Both the position numbers and the translations under genes were made by a program. This document shows, in pieces, positions 41,894-50,936 of a stretch of 64,000 bases of DNA. The DNA is taken from positions 10,115 through 74,114 of the forward strand of contig JBAXSE010000005.1 in the NCBI GenBank assembly GCA_037130845.1, given 5' to 3'. The notes under the pieces were generated by a model, which worked only from the letters and a program-made list of their open reading frames with translations, was not told the origin of the DNA and did no database searches. This DNA is from 1-14-0-10-37-14 sp037130845 (lineage in GTDB: Bacteria > Patescibacteriota > Patescibacteriia > Patescibacteriales > Patescibacteriaceae). Each line of letters begins with the position of its first letter. Position 1 is the stretch's first letter.

Positions 41894-42481
41894 ATGTCCA
41901 ATATTAGTGACAATTCGTTTTTCTCTTCAGACAAGAACCTTTTACTTCGATTAAAGAAGTATAAGGACAAGGAAGCCTTTCTCGAGGCTTACCAGTCTTA
42001 CGCGGAGGATATCTACCGTTTTTTATACTTCAAAGTAGGCGGAGAAGAGGACGCCCGCGATTTGACTTCGGCTGTCTTTGTAAAGGCCTGGAGTTATGTC
42101 CGTGACGGCCGCCTTAAGGATGAGGAGAATTACAAGAGCTTGCGCGCTTTCCTTTATAAGATCGCCCGCAACGAAGCCATCGATTTTTTTCGAGCTAAGA
42201 AGGCCGTTACCTTTACCGAGGCCTCTCTGGACGGACAAACAGCCGATATTGCCTCGAGCCAAGACTTGTTAGCTGAGGCTGCTCAAGGCTCCGACAACGA
42301 AGCTCTTAAGCGCCATCTGGCTCATCTCAAAAGCGAATATCAGTCAGTTTTGGTCATGTATTATATCAACGAACTTTCCATTTCCGAAATAGCTTCTGCC
42401 CTGGGTAAGTCCAAGGGTAATGTCCGTGTGACAGTCTTCCGGTCCCTCAAAGCCCTGCGTGAGCTAATGGAACAAGAATAA
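41894..42481 (+). CDS. ECF-type sigma-70 family RNA polymerase sigma factor
   Basis: A 195-residue sigma factor. Region 2 lies at about 38-105 (YRFLYFKVGGEEDARDLTSAVFVKAW, then FLYKIARNEAIDFFRAKK), and region 4 at about 145-195 (YQSVLVMYYINELSISEIASALGKSKGNVRVTVFRSLKALREL), with the usual helix-turn-helix. It directs RNA polymerase to a dedicated promoter set. The following gene encodes a membrane protein with DUF5667, the usual anti-sigma-like partner in CPR. The S-layer gene downstream is a plausible target. The ATG at 41894 is chosen over TTG at 41885. Confidence 0.9.
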   Translation: MSNISDNSFFSSDKNLLLRLKKYKDKEAFLEAYQSYAEDIYRFLYFKVGGEEDARDLTSAVFVKAWSYVRDGRLKDEENYKSLRAFLYKIARNEAIDFFRAKKAVTFTEASLDGQTADIASSQDLLAEAAQGSDNEALKRHLAHLKSEYQSVLVMYYINELSISEIASALGKSKGNVRVTVFRSLKALRELMEQE

Positions 42482-42573
42482 AACTTTTAATTCCCGGTGC
42501 CTCTAACTTTACCCGCTCGTATTGCTCTGCAATCGTTCGGGCAAGCAAACTTTACAGGCCTTATAAGCTGATT

Positions 42574-43395
42574 ATGAAAGAGAGAGAGATTATCGCCCAA
42601 CTCAAACAGATGAAAGCCGTCCGCCCCAGCCAACAGTGGTTGCAGGAGCAGGCGGTGGTTTTGCGCGCCCAGGTGTATAGCGGCGTAGAAGAACGCGAGG
42701 AGTTGGGTTTTTGGTCCAAATTCGAAATTATGACCGCCAGATTATCTCAGCCTTATGCCATGGTTGCTTTGATTGCTTTGTTTTTCTTAGGTTCCGGTAC
42801 TGCCGGCTGGGTGGCTGGTCAGAATGCCAAGCCGGGCGAACCTCTGTATATTGCCAAACAGCTTAGCGAAAAGGCGCAGTTTGCCCTCGCTTTTAATGAT
42901 AAGTCCAAGGCGAAGCTCAATCTGGCTTTTGCCCGTGAGCGCGCCAGCGAAATCCTAGCCATGATCGCCAGCAATCAAAACGGCGATAAGGTTGCCGGTT
43001 TGTCCAATGACTTCCACAAGGAATTGTCAGCCGCCATGGCTCGTCTGGAGCGCATCATGCCCCAGTCTAAGGCAACTGTGAGGCCTGTCGAGGTCGCAGC
43101 AACCAAGCCAAAGGCGACCGCCAAGGCAGCGCCTGCCAAGGCGGCAGCCAAACCGGCCGTAGCCAAAAACCAAAAAGCGACTACCAGCCAGCCTACCGAT
43201 CCTGAGTATTTTACCGCCGGCTCCAACAAAGACGGCCTGCGGGTTGATATATCCGCTGTTGATCCAACCGTGCCCAAGGTGGATAACGCGCAAGAAGCGG
43301 TCAAAAAGGCCGAGGATTTGTTTAATAATCAGGATTACCAGGGTGCTCAGGATGTCTTGAATCAGGCCAACCAGTTGTTGGATCAGGCTAAGTAA
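42574..43395 (+). CDS. DUF5667 membrane protein, probable anti-sigma factor
   Basis: A 273-residue protein. The cytoplasmic N-terminus (about 1-55) begins KEREIIAQLKQMKAVRPSQQWL, similar in placement to anti-sigma domains. One membrane helix lies at about 61-80 (AMVALIALFFLGSGTAGWVAG). A DUF5667 domain follows (about 84-150, KPGEPLYIAKQLSEKAQFAL, ARERASEILAM). Then come an Ala/Lys/Pro linker (KATAKAAPAKAAAKPA) and a short C-terminal helical tail with TPR-like NNQDYQGAQDVLNQANQLL. Position directly after an ECF sigma gene supports an anti-sigma role, but no canonical zinc anti-sigma motif is present. Confidence 0.8.
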   Translation: MKEREIIAQLKQMKAVRPSQQWLQEQAVVLRAQVYSGVEEREELGFWSKFEIMTARLSQPYAMVALIALFFLGSGTAGWVAGQNAKPGEPLYIAKQLSEKAQFALAFNDKSKAKLNLAFARERASEILAMIASNQNGDKVAGLSNDFHKELSAAMARLERIMPQSKATVRPVEVAATKPKATAKAAPAKAAAKPAVAKNQKATTSQPTDPEYFTAGSNKDGLRVDISAVDPTVPKVDNAQEAVKKAEDLFNNQDYQGAQDVLNQANQLLDQAK

Positions 43396-43397
43396 TT

Positions 43398-44156
43398 ATG
43401 AAGAGCACCTATGCCGAGAGGCTGCTGCCGGAGGAAGCAAAGGATCAATTGATCTATGATGAGCATTTGGTGCGTTACCAATTGGCTCAAAAGTTAGCCG
43501 TAGGCAAAGTGGTGCTGGATGTGGCCAGCGGTGAGGGTTATGGCTCGGCCATGCTGGCCAAGACGGCCGCGACTGTTACCGGTGTCGATATCAGCGAAGA
43601 AGCGCTGTCTAAGGCTCGCGCTAAGTATGCCCATTTGTCCAATCTGCATTTTGTAGCCGATTCTGCCCAGAGCTTGGCTAAAATCGCCAGCCAATCCATC
43701 GATCTTGTCGTGTCCTTTGAAACTATCGAACATTTGCCCGATTATCAGCAGTATTTGATAGCTTTGGCTCGCGTGCTGAAGCCAAACGGTTTGGCCCTTA
43801 TTAGTACGCCGAACAAAGAGCTGTTCCATGAAGAAAATCCCTTCCATCTAAAGGAATTTAGCAAAAAAGAGTTTGCTGAGGCGCTCAAAGATAAGTTTGC
43901 CTTTGTCAAAATCTACGAACAGGCTAACGGCCTGGCTAGCGTCATCAAGACCGAAGGCAAGCAGACCCAGCTGACTATCTCCAGCGGGGGAGCGGCGCAA
44001 TATTTCATCGCCCTTTGCTCACCCGACGCTCATTGCTTGACCCGTCTGGAAACAGACATTATCAGCTTTAACGCTCTGGCTCACGAACGTCGTGAGAACA
44101 ACCCAGCCTGGAAGATGATCAACCGCCTTTACAAGATCTATAAAAAAGTGTTTTAA
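43398..44156 (+). CDS. SAM-dependent class I methyltransferase
   Basis: A 252-residue methyltransferase. Motif I VLDVASGEGYGSAMLA is near residues 39-54, acidic post-I VTGVDIS near 60-66, motif II-like SIDLVVSFETIEHL near 99, and post-II LKPNGLALISTPNKE near 130. It belongs to the Methyltransf_11/25 group, often found in polysaccharide loci, where such enzymes methylate glycan sugars. The ATG lies two bases after the DUF5667 stop, so it is in the same operon. Substrate unknown. Confidence 0.85.
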   Translation: MKSTYAERLLPEEAKDQLIYDEHLVRYQLAQKLAVGKVVLDVASGEGYGSAMLAKTAATVTGVDISEEALSKARAKYAHLSNLHFVADSAQSLAKIASQSIDLVVSFETIEHLPDYQQYLIALARVLKPNGLALISTPNKELFHEENPFHLKEFSKKEFAEALKDKFAFVKIYEQANGLASVIKTEGKQTQLTISSGGAAQYFIALCSPDAHCLTRLETDIISFNALAHERRENNPAWKMINRLYKIYKKVF

Positions 44157-44560
44157 CTTGTAACTTTTGTCCTTTTCATTCGTATATTAATATATAAATT
44201 GTGCGACTTGTCCCGAACTTGCTTCGGGAAGCACTCAATACTTTTCCATTTATCCGCCAGTTGGCGGATTAGCTTTTACATTACACGATAGTGTAGGTCT
44301 GTGAGTATTCCAACCATTGGAGTTCTTGCAGTTCTGCGTTATCGCAGTTCTGGCAGAGTAACAGGTCGACAGCACCGCAAGGGCTGGCTCTCGCCGCCGT
44401 CGCTCAACAACGCAATCGTTTGACTATCCTTTTTGAACGTTTGTCGAGCGCGGCCTAAACTAAACTGGTTCGTTTTAGATTAACTTAGCTTTTCTCTGCA
44501 GATTTTGCGGGGGAGCGGGATTCCGGTTAATCTAGAAAGAACTAAAGGATTAAAACAATT
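44157..44560. other. 404-base leader region of the S-layer gene
   Basis: No gene is seen. It contains a GC-rich repeat hairpin GTGC-TCCCGAA-TTCGGGA-GCAC (44203-44234), a small repeat palindrome TCCGCCAGTTGGCGGA (44254-44269), a short hairpin TACACGATAGTGTA, and a GCGTTATCGC stem (44337-44346). An inverted pair AGATTAAC/GTTAATCT (44478-44485 and 44526-44533) lies just before the start codon. No consensus TATAAT is found. The structured leader may regulate or stabilise the mRNA of the large downstream gene. Confidence 0.45.
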
Positions 44561-47500
44561 ATGCAAAAATTAAAGAAAATCTTCGCCGTCTCGACGATCA
44601 TTGCCATGGTTTTAGCTATCATGCCCGTTGCACACGTCAACGCCGCTGCAGCTGATGGTGATGTCATCAAGATGAATGGCGTATCGTCCGTTTACTACCT
44701 CAAGGGTGGCAAGCGCTACGTATTTCCTAACGAGGCTACCTATTTTTCATGGTACTCCGATTGGAATGCTGTCAAGACTGTTCCTCAGGATGAGCTTTAT
44801 GCCTATCCATTGGGCGGTAATGTCACATTGCGTGCCGGAACCAAGCTCGTTAAGATCACAACCAACCCAACCGTTTACGCGGTTGAACCGAACGGCACTT
44901 TGCGTTCTATCGTCAGCGAGGCCAACGCCATCGCTCTCTATGGCCCAAACTGGGCTCAGAACGTAGTTGACGTTCCGGATGCTTTCTTCACCAACTATAC
45001 TACCGGCGCTCCTTTGACTGCTGGTGTTTATCCTGTCGGTACCGTTTTGAATGCCCAAGGCACTCAGGATCTGTATTATTGGGATGGCACAAGCTATCGC
45101 AAATTTGCGACCGAAGCCGCTTTCTTGGCCAATGGTTTCAGCTTCAACCAAGTTGTCACCACTGCCAAGGCTATCACCACTGCTGGCACTGCCATCACTG
45201 CTGCTGAAGCTGCTTTGACCAACGTTGCTCAGGGTGCCACAACCGGCCAAGGCGGTGCGGTTGTTATTCCTAGCGGTTCCGGTTTGACCGTCGCTGCTGC
45301 CACTGATTCCCCAGCTGCTACCAACTTGCCTCTGAATGCCAACAATGTGTCATTCTTGAAGTTCAATTTGACTGCCGCTGCCGATGGCGATATGACTGTC
45401 AGCTCTTTAGCCGTTACCAGAACTGGTATCGGTGGCGCTGCTGACTTCAGCAATGTCTATCTTTATGATGGCATGACTCGCTTGACCACTGGTCGCAGTG
45501 TCAATTCCAGCACCAACATGGCCACTTTCACTGGCTTGAACTTGGTTGTTCCTAAGGGCACCACCAAGACCATCACTTTGACTGCCGATTTGAGCGGTAC
45601 CGCTACTTCCGCCGGTCACAATGACGCTTTTGCCATTGTTGCCGCTGGCGATGTTGTTACCACTGGCGGTGTCGTTTCTGGCACTTTCCCATTGAATGGC
45701 AATAACATGAGCATTATCTCTCAGAACGTCGGTTCCGTGACTATTGCCAAGACCCAAGCTTTGGCTAATCCTAAGGCTGGTGAAATGGGCGCCAAGGTGG
45801 CTGCCTTCACTTTGACCGCCGGTTCTACCGAAGATATCTCTGTCAAGAACATCACTTTGTATCAGATTGGCAACATCTCTGTTTCCAATATGACCAATTT
45901 TGTCTTGAAGCAGGGCGGCAATGTTGTCGCTACCGCTACCGGTATCGTCAAGAACAACATCGTTTTGACCTTCACTACTCCTTATAGTATGTTGAAGGGT
46001 GATGTGAAGACCTTCGAATTGTATGCTGATGTCAATGGCGCAGCTCGCGCCGGCGATACCAGCAGAATCTACCTGGATAACAACTCCGATCTGTATGCTG
46101 TGGGCAAGACCTATGGCTTCGGTGTCGGTGTTACTCGCACTGCCTATGACAACGGTTCCAACGATGGTACTTATGCTTCTTGGGTGTCTGTCGATGCCGG
46201 TCAAGTGACCATGGCTTTCCAGGGTCCTGCCGTTATGGATTATGCAATCCAGACCAAGGGCGCTGAACTTTTCCGCTTTACCATCACTTCTCAGAGCAAT
46301 GTGGAAATCCGCAACACTCGTTTGACCATGGCTGCCGGCGGCACCGTTACCGCTGCTAGCGGTTTATGGAACGCGACTGGTAGTTCTGCCAACTACACCA
46401 ACATCAAGTTCGTTGATGCTACAACCGGTGCAGTTTTGGCCGGTCCTAAGGATGTTGATTCCACCTCCGATACTTCCCAGGCTTTGGTTTATACCGATAC
46501 TTGGAATGTCAACGCCGGTCAGACCAGAACCATCAAGGTTTTGGCTGATATTGCCAACTTTACCCCAGCTGCCAACGAAACCATCACGGCTTCTTTGGGC
46601 GCTTTCCAGGCCAACGATATCAAGAATCTAGACAACAACTTGTTTGTTGATACCACCACCATTGTTCCGTCCACCGGTATTTCCGGCAACGCCAACAATG
46701 TCAAGTCCGGTTCTTTGACCGTGACCCAAGCCGGTACTCCTTCTGTTAACACCTATATCAATGGTGCTAGCGGAACCCCAGGTGCCGCTATGACTGGTAT
46801 CAACTTGCAAGCCGGTACCGGCAAAGATCTGACCATCACTTCGGTCAAGGTCACTGCTGCTAGCGCTGGCGGCCCTGCTGGCTGCAGCACTCCTGCTACT
46901 TGTATTTTGGACTTGAAGTTGTATGACGGCGCCAATCAGGTCGGTGTCACCAGATCTTTGTCTTCCGGTACTGCTACCTTCTCGAACCTTTCTGTTCCAG
47001 TAGGCAAGGGTACTACCAAGACTTTGGTCGTGTATGCCGACTTGAATAACGTTTCCGGCTTCACTTCTACCACTTCTACTTTGACTGTTTCTGTGGGCAC
47101 TGTGTCTACCGACATCACTGCTCAGGATGCTGATGGCAATACGATTGCCGCTGCCGGTACTGTTGCCGGTATTGCTCAATCCATCATCGGTTCCGGTTCC
47201 GTGTCTGTCGCTAAGGCTGGTGATCAACCTGGCATCTCTGATGCTCGTTTGGTTGCCGCCGGCGCCACTGATGTGGTCCTAGGCAAATTCAACTTCAGCG
47301 CTGTTAACGAAGACTTGAAGTTGAACAAGATCAGAATCAAGGTTGCGGGTACGGCTGCCGGTTCCGGCGCTATCCGTGAAGTAGCCAGCATCTCTCTATG
47401 GGATGATGCTACCAACACCATGATTGCTGCTTATGCCACTCCTTTCCAGGCCGTTGATAACACTACCACTACTTATGCGGTAGCCGACTTCAATGCCACT

Positions 47501-48376
47501 ACTGCTGATTTCATCGTTCCGAAGAGCGGTTCCAGAGTCTTGACTGTCAAGGCTAATCTGAACAGCACTGCGGTCGGTGCTCGCGATGGCCAGACTTTGA
47601 CCACCAGCATCGAACGTGGTACCACCAACAGCATCGAACGTGGTACCACCAAATTTGATGGTACTGTCGGTTCCGATACTTTGAGCAGCTTGTATGAATT
47701 CCGTGGTATCAACGGTTCTAACACTGTCTACAACACTTTGGCCGCTGACGTGACTGCTAATGCTATTTATGTCTATAAGAGCATTCCTACTGTCGCTGTC
47801 GTCGCTTTGCCTACCAACACTTTGGTCGGTGGCGAACAGACCATTGCCAGATTCAGTGTGACCGCCGATGCTAAGGGCGCTATCGATTGGACCAGAATTG
47901 TCTTCACGACTACCGGTTCTGCCTTTACCGCCTCCGGTGCCGTTACTTCAGCCAGATTGGTTGACGAATCCGGTACCACTGTGGCTAACACCACTGCCAA
48001 CGTTGCTTCCGGCTTGTCTACTGCCACCAGTACTCCTAACGGCTTGATTACCGTTACTTCTACTCTTGACCAGCAGATCGGTGCCGGCGCTACCAGAACT
48101 TACAGCTTGAAGGCGACTATCGCCGGTGCCACCACTGGCTCCAGCTTGTCCACCTACATCGCTGCTCCTGCTGGTACTGCCTATGGCGCTCCTGTCAACA
48201 GCAATGCTGCCTTGGCTGCCAACAGCGGTTTGTCCTCCTTCGTTTGGTCTGATGAATCCGGTTGGAATGGCACCACTTATGTGGCCCATGCCTATGGAAC
48301 TCTAGGATCGACCGACTATTCTAACGAATGGAAGATCAAGACTATACCGACTGACTCTCAGACCCTCGCTAAATAA
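44561..48376 (+). CDS. S-layer-like surface protein
   Basis: A 1271-residue secreted protein. Signal peptide about 1-29 (IFAVSTIIAMVLAIMPVAHVNA). Three related N-terminal modules (about 32-215), each with a short YYL/YAV/YYW strand followed by an aromatic-rich segment (KRYVFPNEATYFSW, TLRSIVSEANAIALYG, SYRKFATEAAFLANG), probably anchor it. The rest is a string of beta-sandwich domains rich in Thr, Ser, Ala and Val, with repeated PKGTTKTI/GKGTTKTL elements. Its C-terminal half is paralogous to the protein at 48581. Codon use (ACC, GCC, TTG, AAG strongly preferred) differs from neighbours and suggests very high expression. It is the best S-layer candidate here. Confidence 0.82.
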   Translation: MQKLKKIFAVSTIIAMVLAIMPVAHVNAAAADGDVIKMNGVSSVYYLKGGKRYVFPNEATYFSWYSDWNAVKTVPQDELYAYPLGGNVTLRAGTKLVKITTNPTVYAVEPNGTLRSIVSEANAIALYGPNWAQNVVDVPDAFFTNYTTGAPLTAGVYPVGTVLNAQGTQDLYYWDGTSYRKFATEAAFLANGFSFNQVVTTAKAITTAGTAITAAEAALTNVAQGATTGQGGAVVIPSGSGLTVAAATDSPAATNLPLNANNVSFLKFNLTAAADGDMTVSSLAVTRTGIGGAADFSNVYLYDGMTRLTTGRSVNSSTNMATFTGLNLVVPKGTTKTITLTADLSGTATSAGHNDAFAIVAAGDVVTTGGVVSGTFPLNGNNMSIISQNVGSVTIAKTQALANPKAGEMGAKVAAFTLTAGSTEDISVKNITLYQIGNISVSNMTNFVLKQGGNVVATATGIVKNNIVLTFTTPYSMLKGDVKTFELYADVNGAARAGDTSRIYLDNNSDLYAVGKTYGFGVGVTRTAYDNGSNDGTYASWVSVDAGQVTMAFQGPAVMDYAIQTKGAELFRFTITSQSNVEIRNTRLTMAAGGTVTAASGLWNATGSSANYTNIKFVDATTGAVLAGPKDVDSTSDTSQALVYTDTWNVNAGQTRTIKVLADIANFTPAANETITASLGAFQANDIKNLDNNLFVDTTTIVPSTGISGNANNVKSGSLTVTQAGTPSVNTYINGASGTPGAAMTGINLQAGTGKDLTITSVKVTAASAGGPAGCSTPATCILDLKLYDGANQVGVTRSLSSGTATFSNLSVPVGKGTTKTLVVYADLNNVSGFTSTTSTLTVSVGTVSTDITAQDADGNTIAAAGTVAGIAQSIIGSGSVSVAKAGDQPGISDARLVAAGATDVVLGKFNFSAVNEDLKLNKIRIKVAGTAAGSGAIREVASISLWDDATNTMIAAYATPFQAVDNTTTTYAVADFNATTADFIVPKSGSRVLTVKANLNSTAVGARDGQTLTTSIERGTTNSIERGTTKFDGTVGSDTLSSLYEFRGINGSNTVYNTLAADVTANAIYVYKSIPTVAVVALPTNTLVGGEQTIARFSVTADAKGAIDWTRIVFTTTGSAFTASGAVTSARLVDESGTTVANTTANVASGLSTATSTPNGLITVTSTLDQQIGAGATRTYSLKATIAGATTGSSLSTYIAAPAGTAYGAPVNSNAALAANSGLSSFVWSDESGWNGTTYVAHAYGTLGSTDYSNEWKIKTIPTDSQTLAK

Positions 48377-48408
48377 CCCTTTTGTAAGGATTATCTAGTA
48401 TAGGTAGA

Positions 48409-48450
48409 AACACCCTCTCCGGCTCTAAGCCGGAGAGGGTGTTTTGTTTT
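48409..48450 (+). terminator. Strong intrinsic terminator
   Basis: A 15-base stem (AACACCCTCTCCGGC, 48409-48423, with its complement at 48429-48443) and a five-base loop are followed by TTGTTTT. It is among the strongest terminators in the window, in keeping with a highly expressed gene. Confidence 0.9.
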
Positions 48451-48580
48451 AGCCGCCGTAGCTTTAGCGAAGGGGGCTGTCGTTTTGCACTTTTGAGATG
48501 CGGCAGCCTATAGCCGCGGCCTTTATTATTTATAAAATCAGTAGTATAATGAATAAATATTTGGAAATTAAGCAATATTT

Positions 48581-50758
48581 ATGAAACAAATCAAACTGTT
48601 GGTGTTTTTGGCGTTAGCCTTGGCTTGTCTGGGGGCGGTTGCCCTAGCGCAGACTGCCGATCGATTAAAGGGCAGGATTTTGTTGCAGGTGCAGGACAAG
48701 GGCCAGGCCTGGTATGTGGACCCAATCAGCGGCCAGCGCGCTTTTCTCGGTTATCCGTCTGATGCCTTTCGTGTGATGCGCGAGCTAGGGCTTGGTATTT
48801 CGAACAAGGATTTGGCTAGGATTGCCGCTCCCAACGAGTCTTACACAAATCCAGCCAACAAGGCCTTTGCGCAAAAATTAGCCGGTCGGATTTTACTGCA
48901 AGTAGAGTCCAAGGGCGCCGCCTGGTATATCAATCCGGTTGACCTGAAGAAATATTATCTGGGTTATCCGGCAGATGCCTTTCGTGTAATGCGCCAATTG
49001 GGCTTGGGTATTGCCAATGCCGATTTGGCCAAGATTGCGATTTCACCAAAATACCCGGAAACATTTCCTAAGCCGGTTGTGATAACGCCAACTCCGGCAG
49101 TACAGCCGACTGTGCCGCCGGTAACGCCCGTTGTTCCTGTTGTTGCTACGTCAACGCCCAGCGGAGTAGCCGGATCTTTGCAGGTATCTCAGGCCGGTAC
49201 GCCAGTGGCGCAAACTTATGTCATCGGCAACCAAGGCATCGATATGCTCGGGCTTACTTTGAAGGCCGGCGTCTTTAATGATTTGGTGATCACTTCTGTA
49301 AAAGTGTATGTGACAGGCGATAGTTCTTGCGTTGATGTCGGTAATTGTGTTTTGGCTCTTCGTTTGTATGATGGCACCACGCAGATTGCTCAAGCTTCAT
49401 CAATCGCTTCCGGCATTACGACTTTTAAGAATCTACAATTGCAAGTGCCAAAAGGAACGACCAAAAATATTGTAATTAAAGCTGATTTAAATAATTTCTC
49501 GGTCTTTAACCAGTCTCATATCACTGTCAAGATAAACAATGTGGTTACCGATATGTTGGTACAAGACACTAACGGGAATACGGTAACGCCTCAAGGCGCA
49601 GCGGCCGGATTGACCCAGACTGTCAATAGCAGCGGTATCGCCCAGCCGAATGCTAACCCTAATGCCGCGCCTGTTTATCTCGGTTCTGATTCGCGCCTGG
49701 TGGTCGCCGGTACTAATGATGTGACTGTGGCGCGCTTCAGTTTTAGCGCGCTGTACGAAGACTTAAAGCTGGCTAAATTGAGGATCAAGGTTAAGGGCAC
49801 CAATTCTTCCGATGGTGCTATCCGTGAAGTGGCGGGGATTGCCTTGTGGGATGATATGACCAATACGATGATTGCTGATTATGCCACGCCTTCTCAAGCT
49901 ATCGATAACGCCGGCACTGCCTGGGCGGTAGTAGATTTTAACTCCATGGCAAACAATTTTGTCGTGTCCAAAGGCGGTTCCCGAGTTTTGAGCGTGCGTG
50001 CTACGCTGAACACGATTTCCGGCGGTGCGCGTTCCGGTGAGAACCTGACTTTCTCAATCGATGGTTATAATACCAAGTTTGACGGCACTAACGGCTCGGC
50101 CAATCTGGGCCCGAACTATGAATTCCGCGGCACTACTTCGCAAACGATTGACCACAATGCTTCGGCTGATATCGATGGCAATACCATGTATATCTACAAG
50201 ACTATTCCGACAGTAACAATGGCGCCCTTGTCCAATACTATACTGGTAGGCGGCGAGCAGACGATTGCGCGCGTGGCCATCACAGCTGATGCCAAGGGAA
50301 ATATTGATTGGACCAAAATGGTCTTTACGGTGACTGGTTCCGGTTTGACCTCTTCCGGCCAGTTGACAACCGCTCGCTTGGTTGACGAAGCCGGTTCAAC
50401 CTTGCCGAATGTGACTTACAGTCTTTCTTCCGGGCTGACAACTGCCGGCACCGAGCTGAATGGAACGATTACCGCAGTGTCTTCCATTGATCAGAGTATT
50501 CCCAGTGGTGTGACCAGGACTTATAGCCTGAAGGCGACGATAAGTGGAGCGCAAAGCGGCTCCAGCCTTTCTACGCTGATTGCCGGCCCGTCCGCCTATG
50601 CCGCGCCGGCAACAGAAGCCAGCGCAGCAGGTACGGCGGCCTCTTTTGTCTGGTCCGATGAATCGGCTTCACTCCATAGTTATGCCGCATCGACCGATTA
50701 TAATAACGAATTCAAGATCAAGGTAATCCCGTCAGATAGCCAAACCTTAGCCAAATAG
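48581..50758 (+). CDS. S-layer-like paralogue with two KGxAWY modules
   Basis: A 725-residue secreted protein. The signal peptide is about 1-23 (LLVFLALALACLGAVALA). Two KGxAWY modules follow, about 27-82 (LQVQDKGQAWYVDPISGQRAFLGYP) and 100-160 (LQVESKGAAWYINPVDLKKYYLGYP), each ending GLGI(S/A)NxDLAKIA. A Pro/Val/Thr linker leads to beta-sandwich domains that are clearly homologous to the C-terminal half of the preceding S-layer protein (QAGTP, ITSVKV, LYDGxxQ, KGTTKNIV, ...DSQTLAK at the end). It may be a minor S-layer component or attach through a different anchor. TATAAT at 48545 is a probable -10 box with a weak -35. Confidence 0.82.
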   Translation: MKQIKLLVFLALALACLGAVALAQTADRLKGRILLQVQDKGQAWYVDPISGQRAFLGYPSDAFRVMRELGLGISNKDLARIAAPNESYTNPANKAFAQKLAGRILLQVESKGAAWYINPVDLKKYYLGYPADAFRVMRQLGLGIANADLAKIAISPKYPETFPKPVVITPTPAVQPTVPPVTPVVPVVATSTPSGVAGSLQVSQAGTPVAQTYVIGNQGIDMLGLTLKAGVFNDLVITSVKVYVTGDSSCVDVGNCVLALRLYDGTTQIAQASSIASGITTFKNLQLQVPKGTTKNIVIKADLNNFSVFNQSHITVKINNVVTDMLVQDTNGNTVTPQGAAAGLTQTVNSSGIAQPNANPNAAPVYLGSDSRLVVAGTNDVTVARFSFSALYEDLKLAKLRIKVKGTNSSDGAIREVAGIALWDDMTNTMIADYATPSQAIDNAGTAWAVVDFNSMANNFVVSKGGSRVLSVRATLNTISGGARSGENLTFSIDGYNTKFDGTNGSANLGPNYEFRGTTSQTIDHNASADIDGNTMYIYKTIPTVTMAPLSNTILVGGEQTIARVAITADAKGNIDWTKMVFTVTGSGLTSSGQLTTARLVDEAGSTLPNVTYSLSSGLTTAGTELNGTITAVSSIDQSIPSGVTRTYSLKATISGAQSGSSLSTLIAGPSAYAAPATEASAAGTAASFVWSDESASLHSYAASTDYNNEFKIKVIPSDSQTLAK

Positions 50759-50763
50759 TATAA

Positions 50764-50797
50764 AAAAACCGTCCCGAGGTACCTCGGGACGGTTTTT
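50764..50797. terminator. Palindromic bidirectional terminator
   Basis: A perfect 34-base palindrome, AAAAACCGTCCCGAGGT and its inverse, centred at 50780|50781, with T-runs on both strands. It ends the S-layer paralogue transcript. Confidence 0.88.
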
Positions 50798-50867
50798 GTT
50801 TTAGCTGGATAATTAGGCCGGGTTATTGCATTTTTCCCGGCTAACCAATAGAATTAAAGTAATATCA

Positions 50868-50930
50868 CGACAGCCAAAAAGGTCGTGAATCTTAAGCATC
50901 TTTGATATTTGATTTTTTATATTTAATCTT
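50868..50930. repeat. Hairpin plus AT-rich repeat
   Basis: CACGAC and GTCGTG (50868-50889) form a hairpin, followed by ATCTTTGATATTTGATT-type sequence like the right arm of the element at 18018-18155. It lies directly upstream of the gene at 50937. It is probably a remnant of the same small repeat family. Confidence 0.4.
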
Positions 50931-50936
50931 CATCCT

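Noticed and set aside
44281..44420. tRNA or small structured RNA gene in the S-layer leader
   Set aside because: Short stems are present, but there is no cloverleaf, T-loop motif or CCA end.
45407..46204. Long antisense reading frames opposite the S-layer gene
   Set aside because: They arise from the strong codon bias of the S-layer gene; they have no SD, no promoter and no recognisable domain, and they cut across a well-supported coding sequence.
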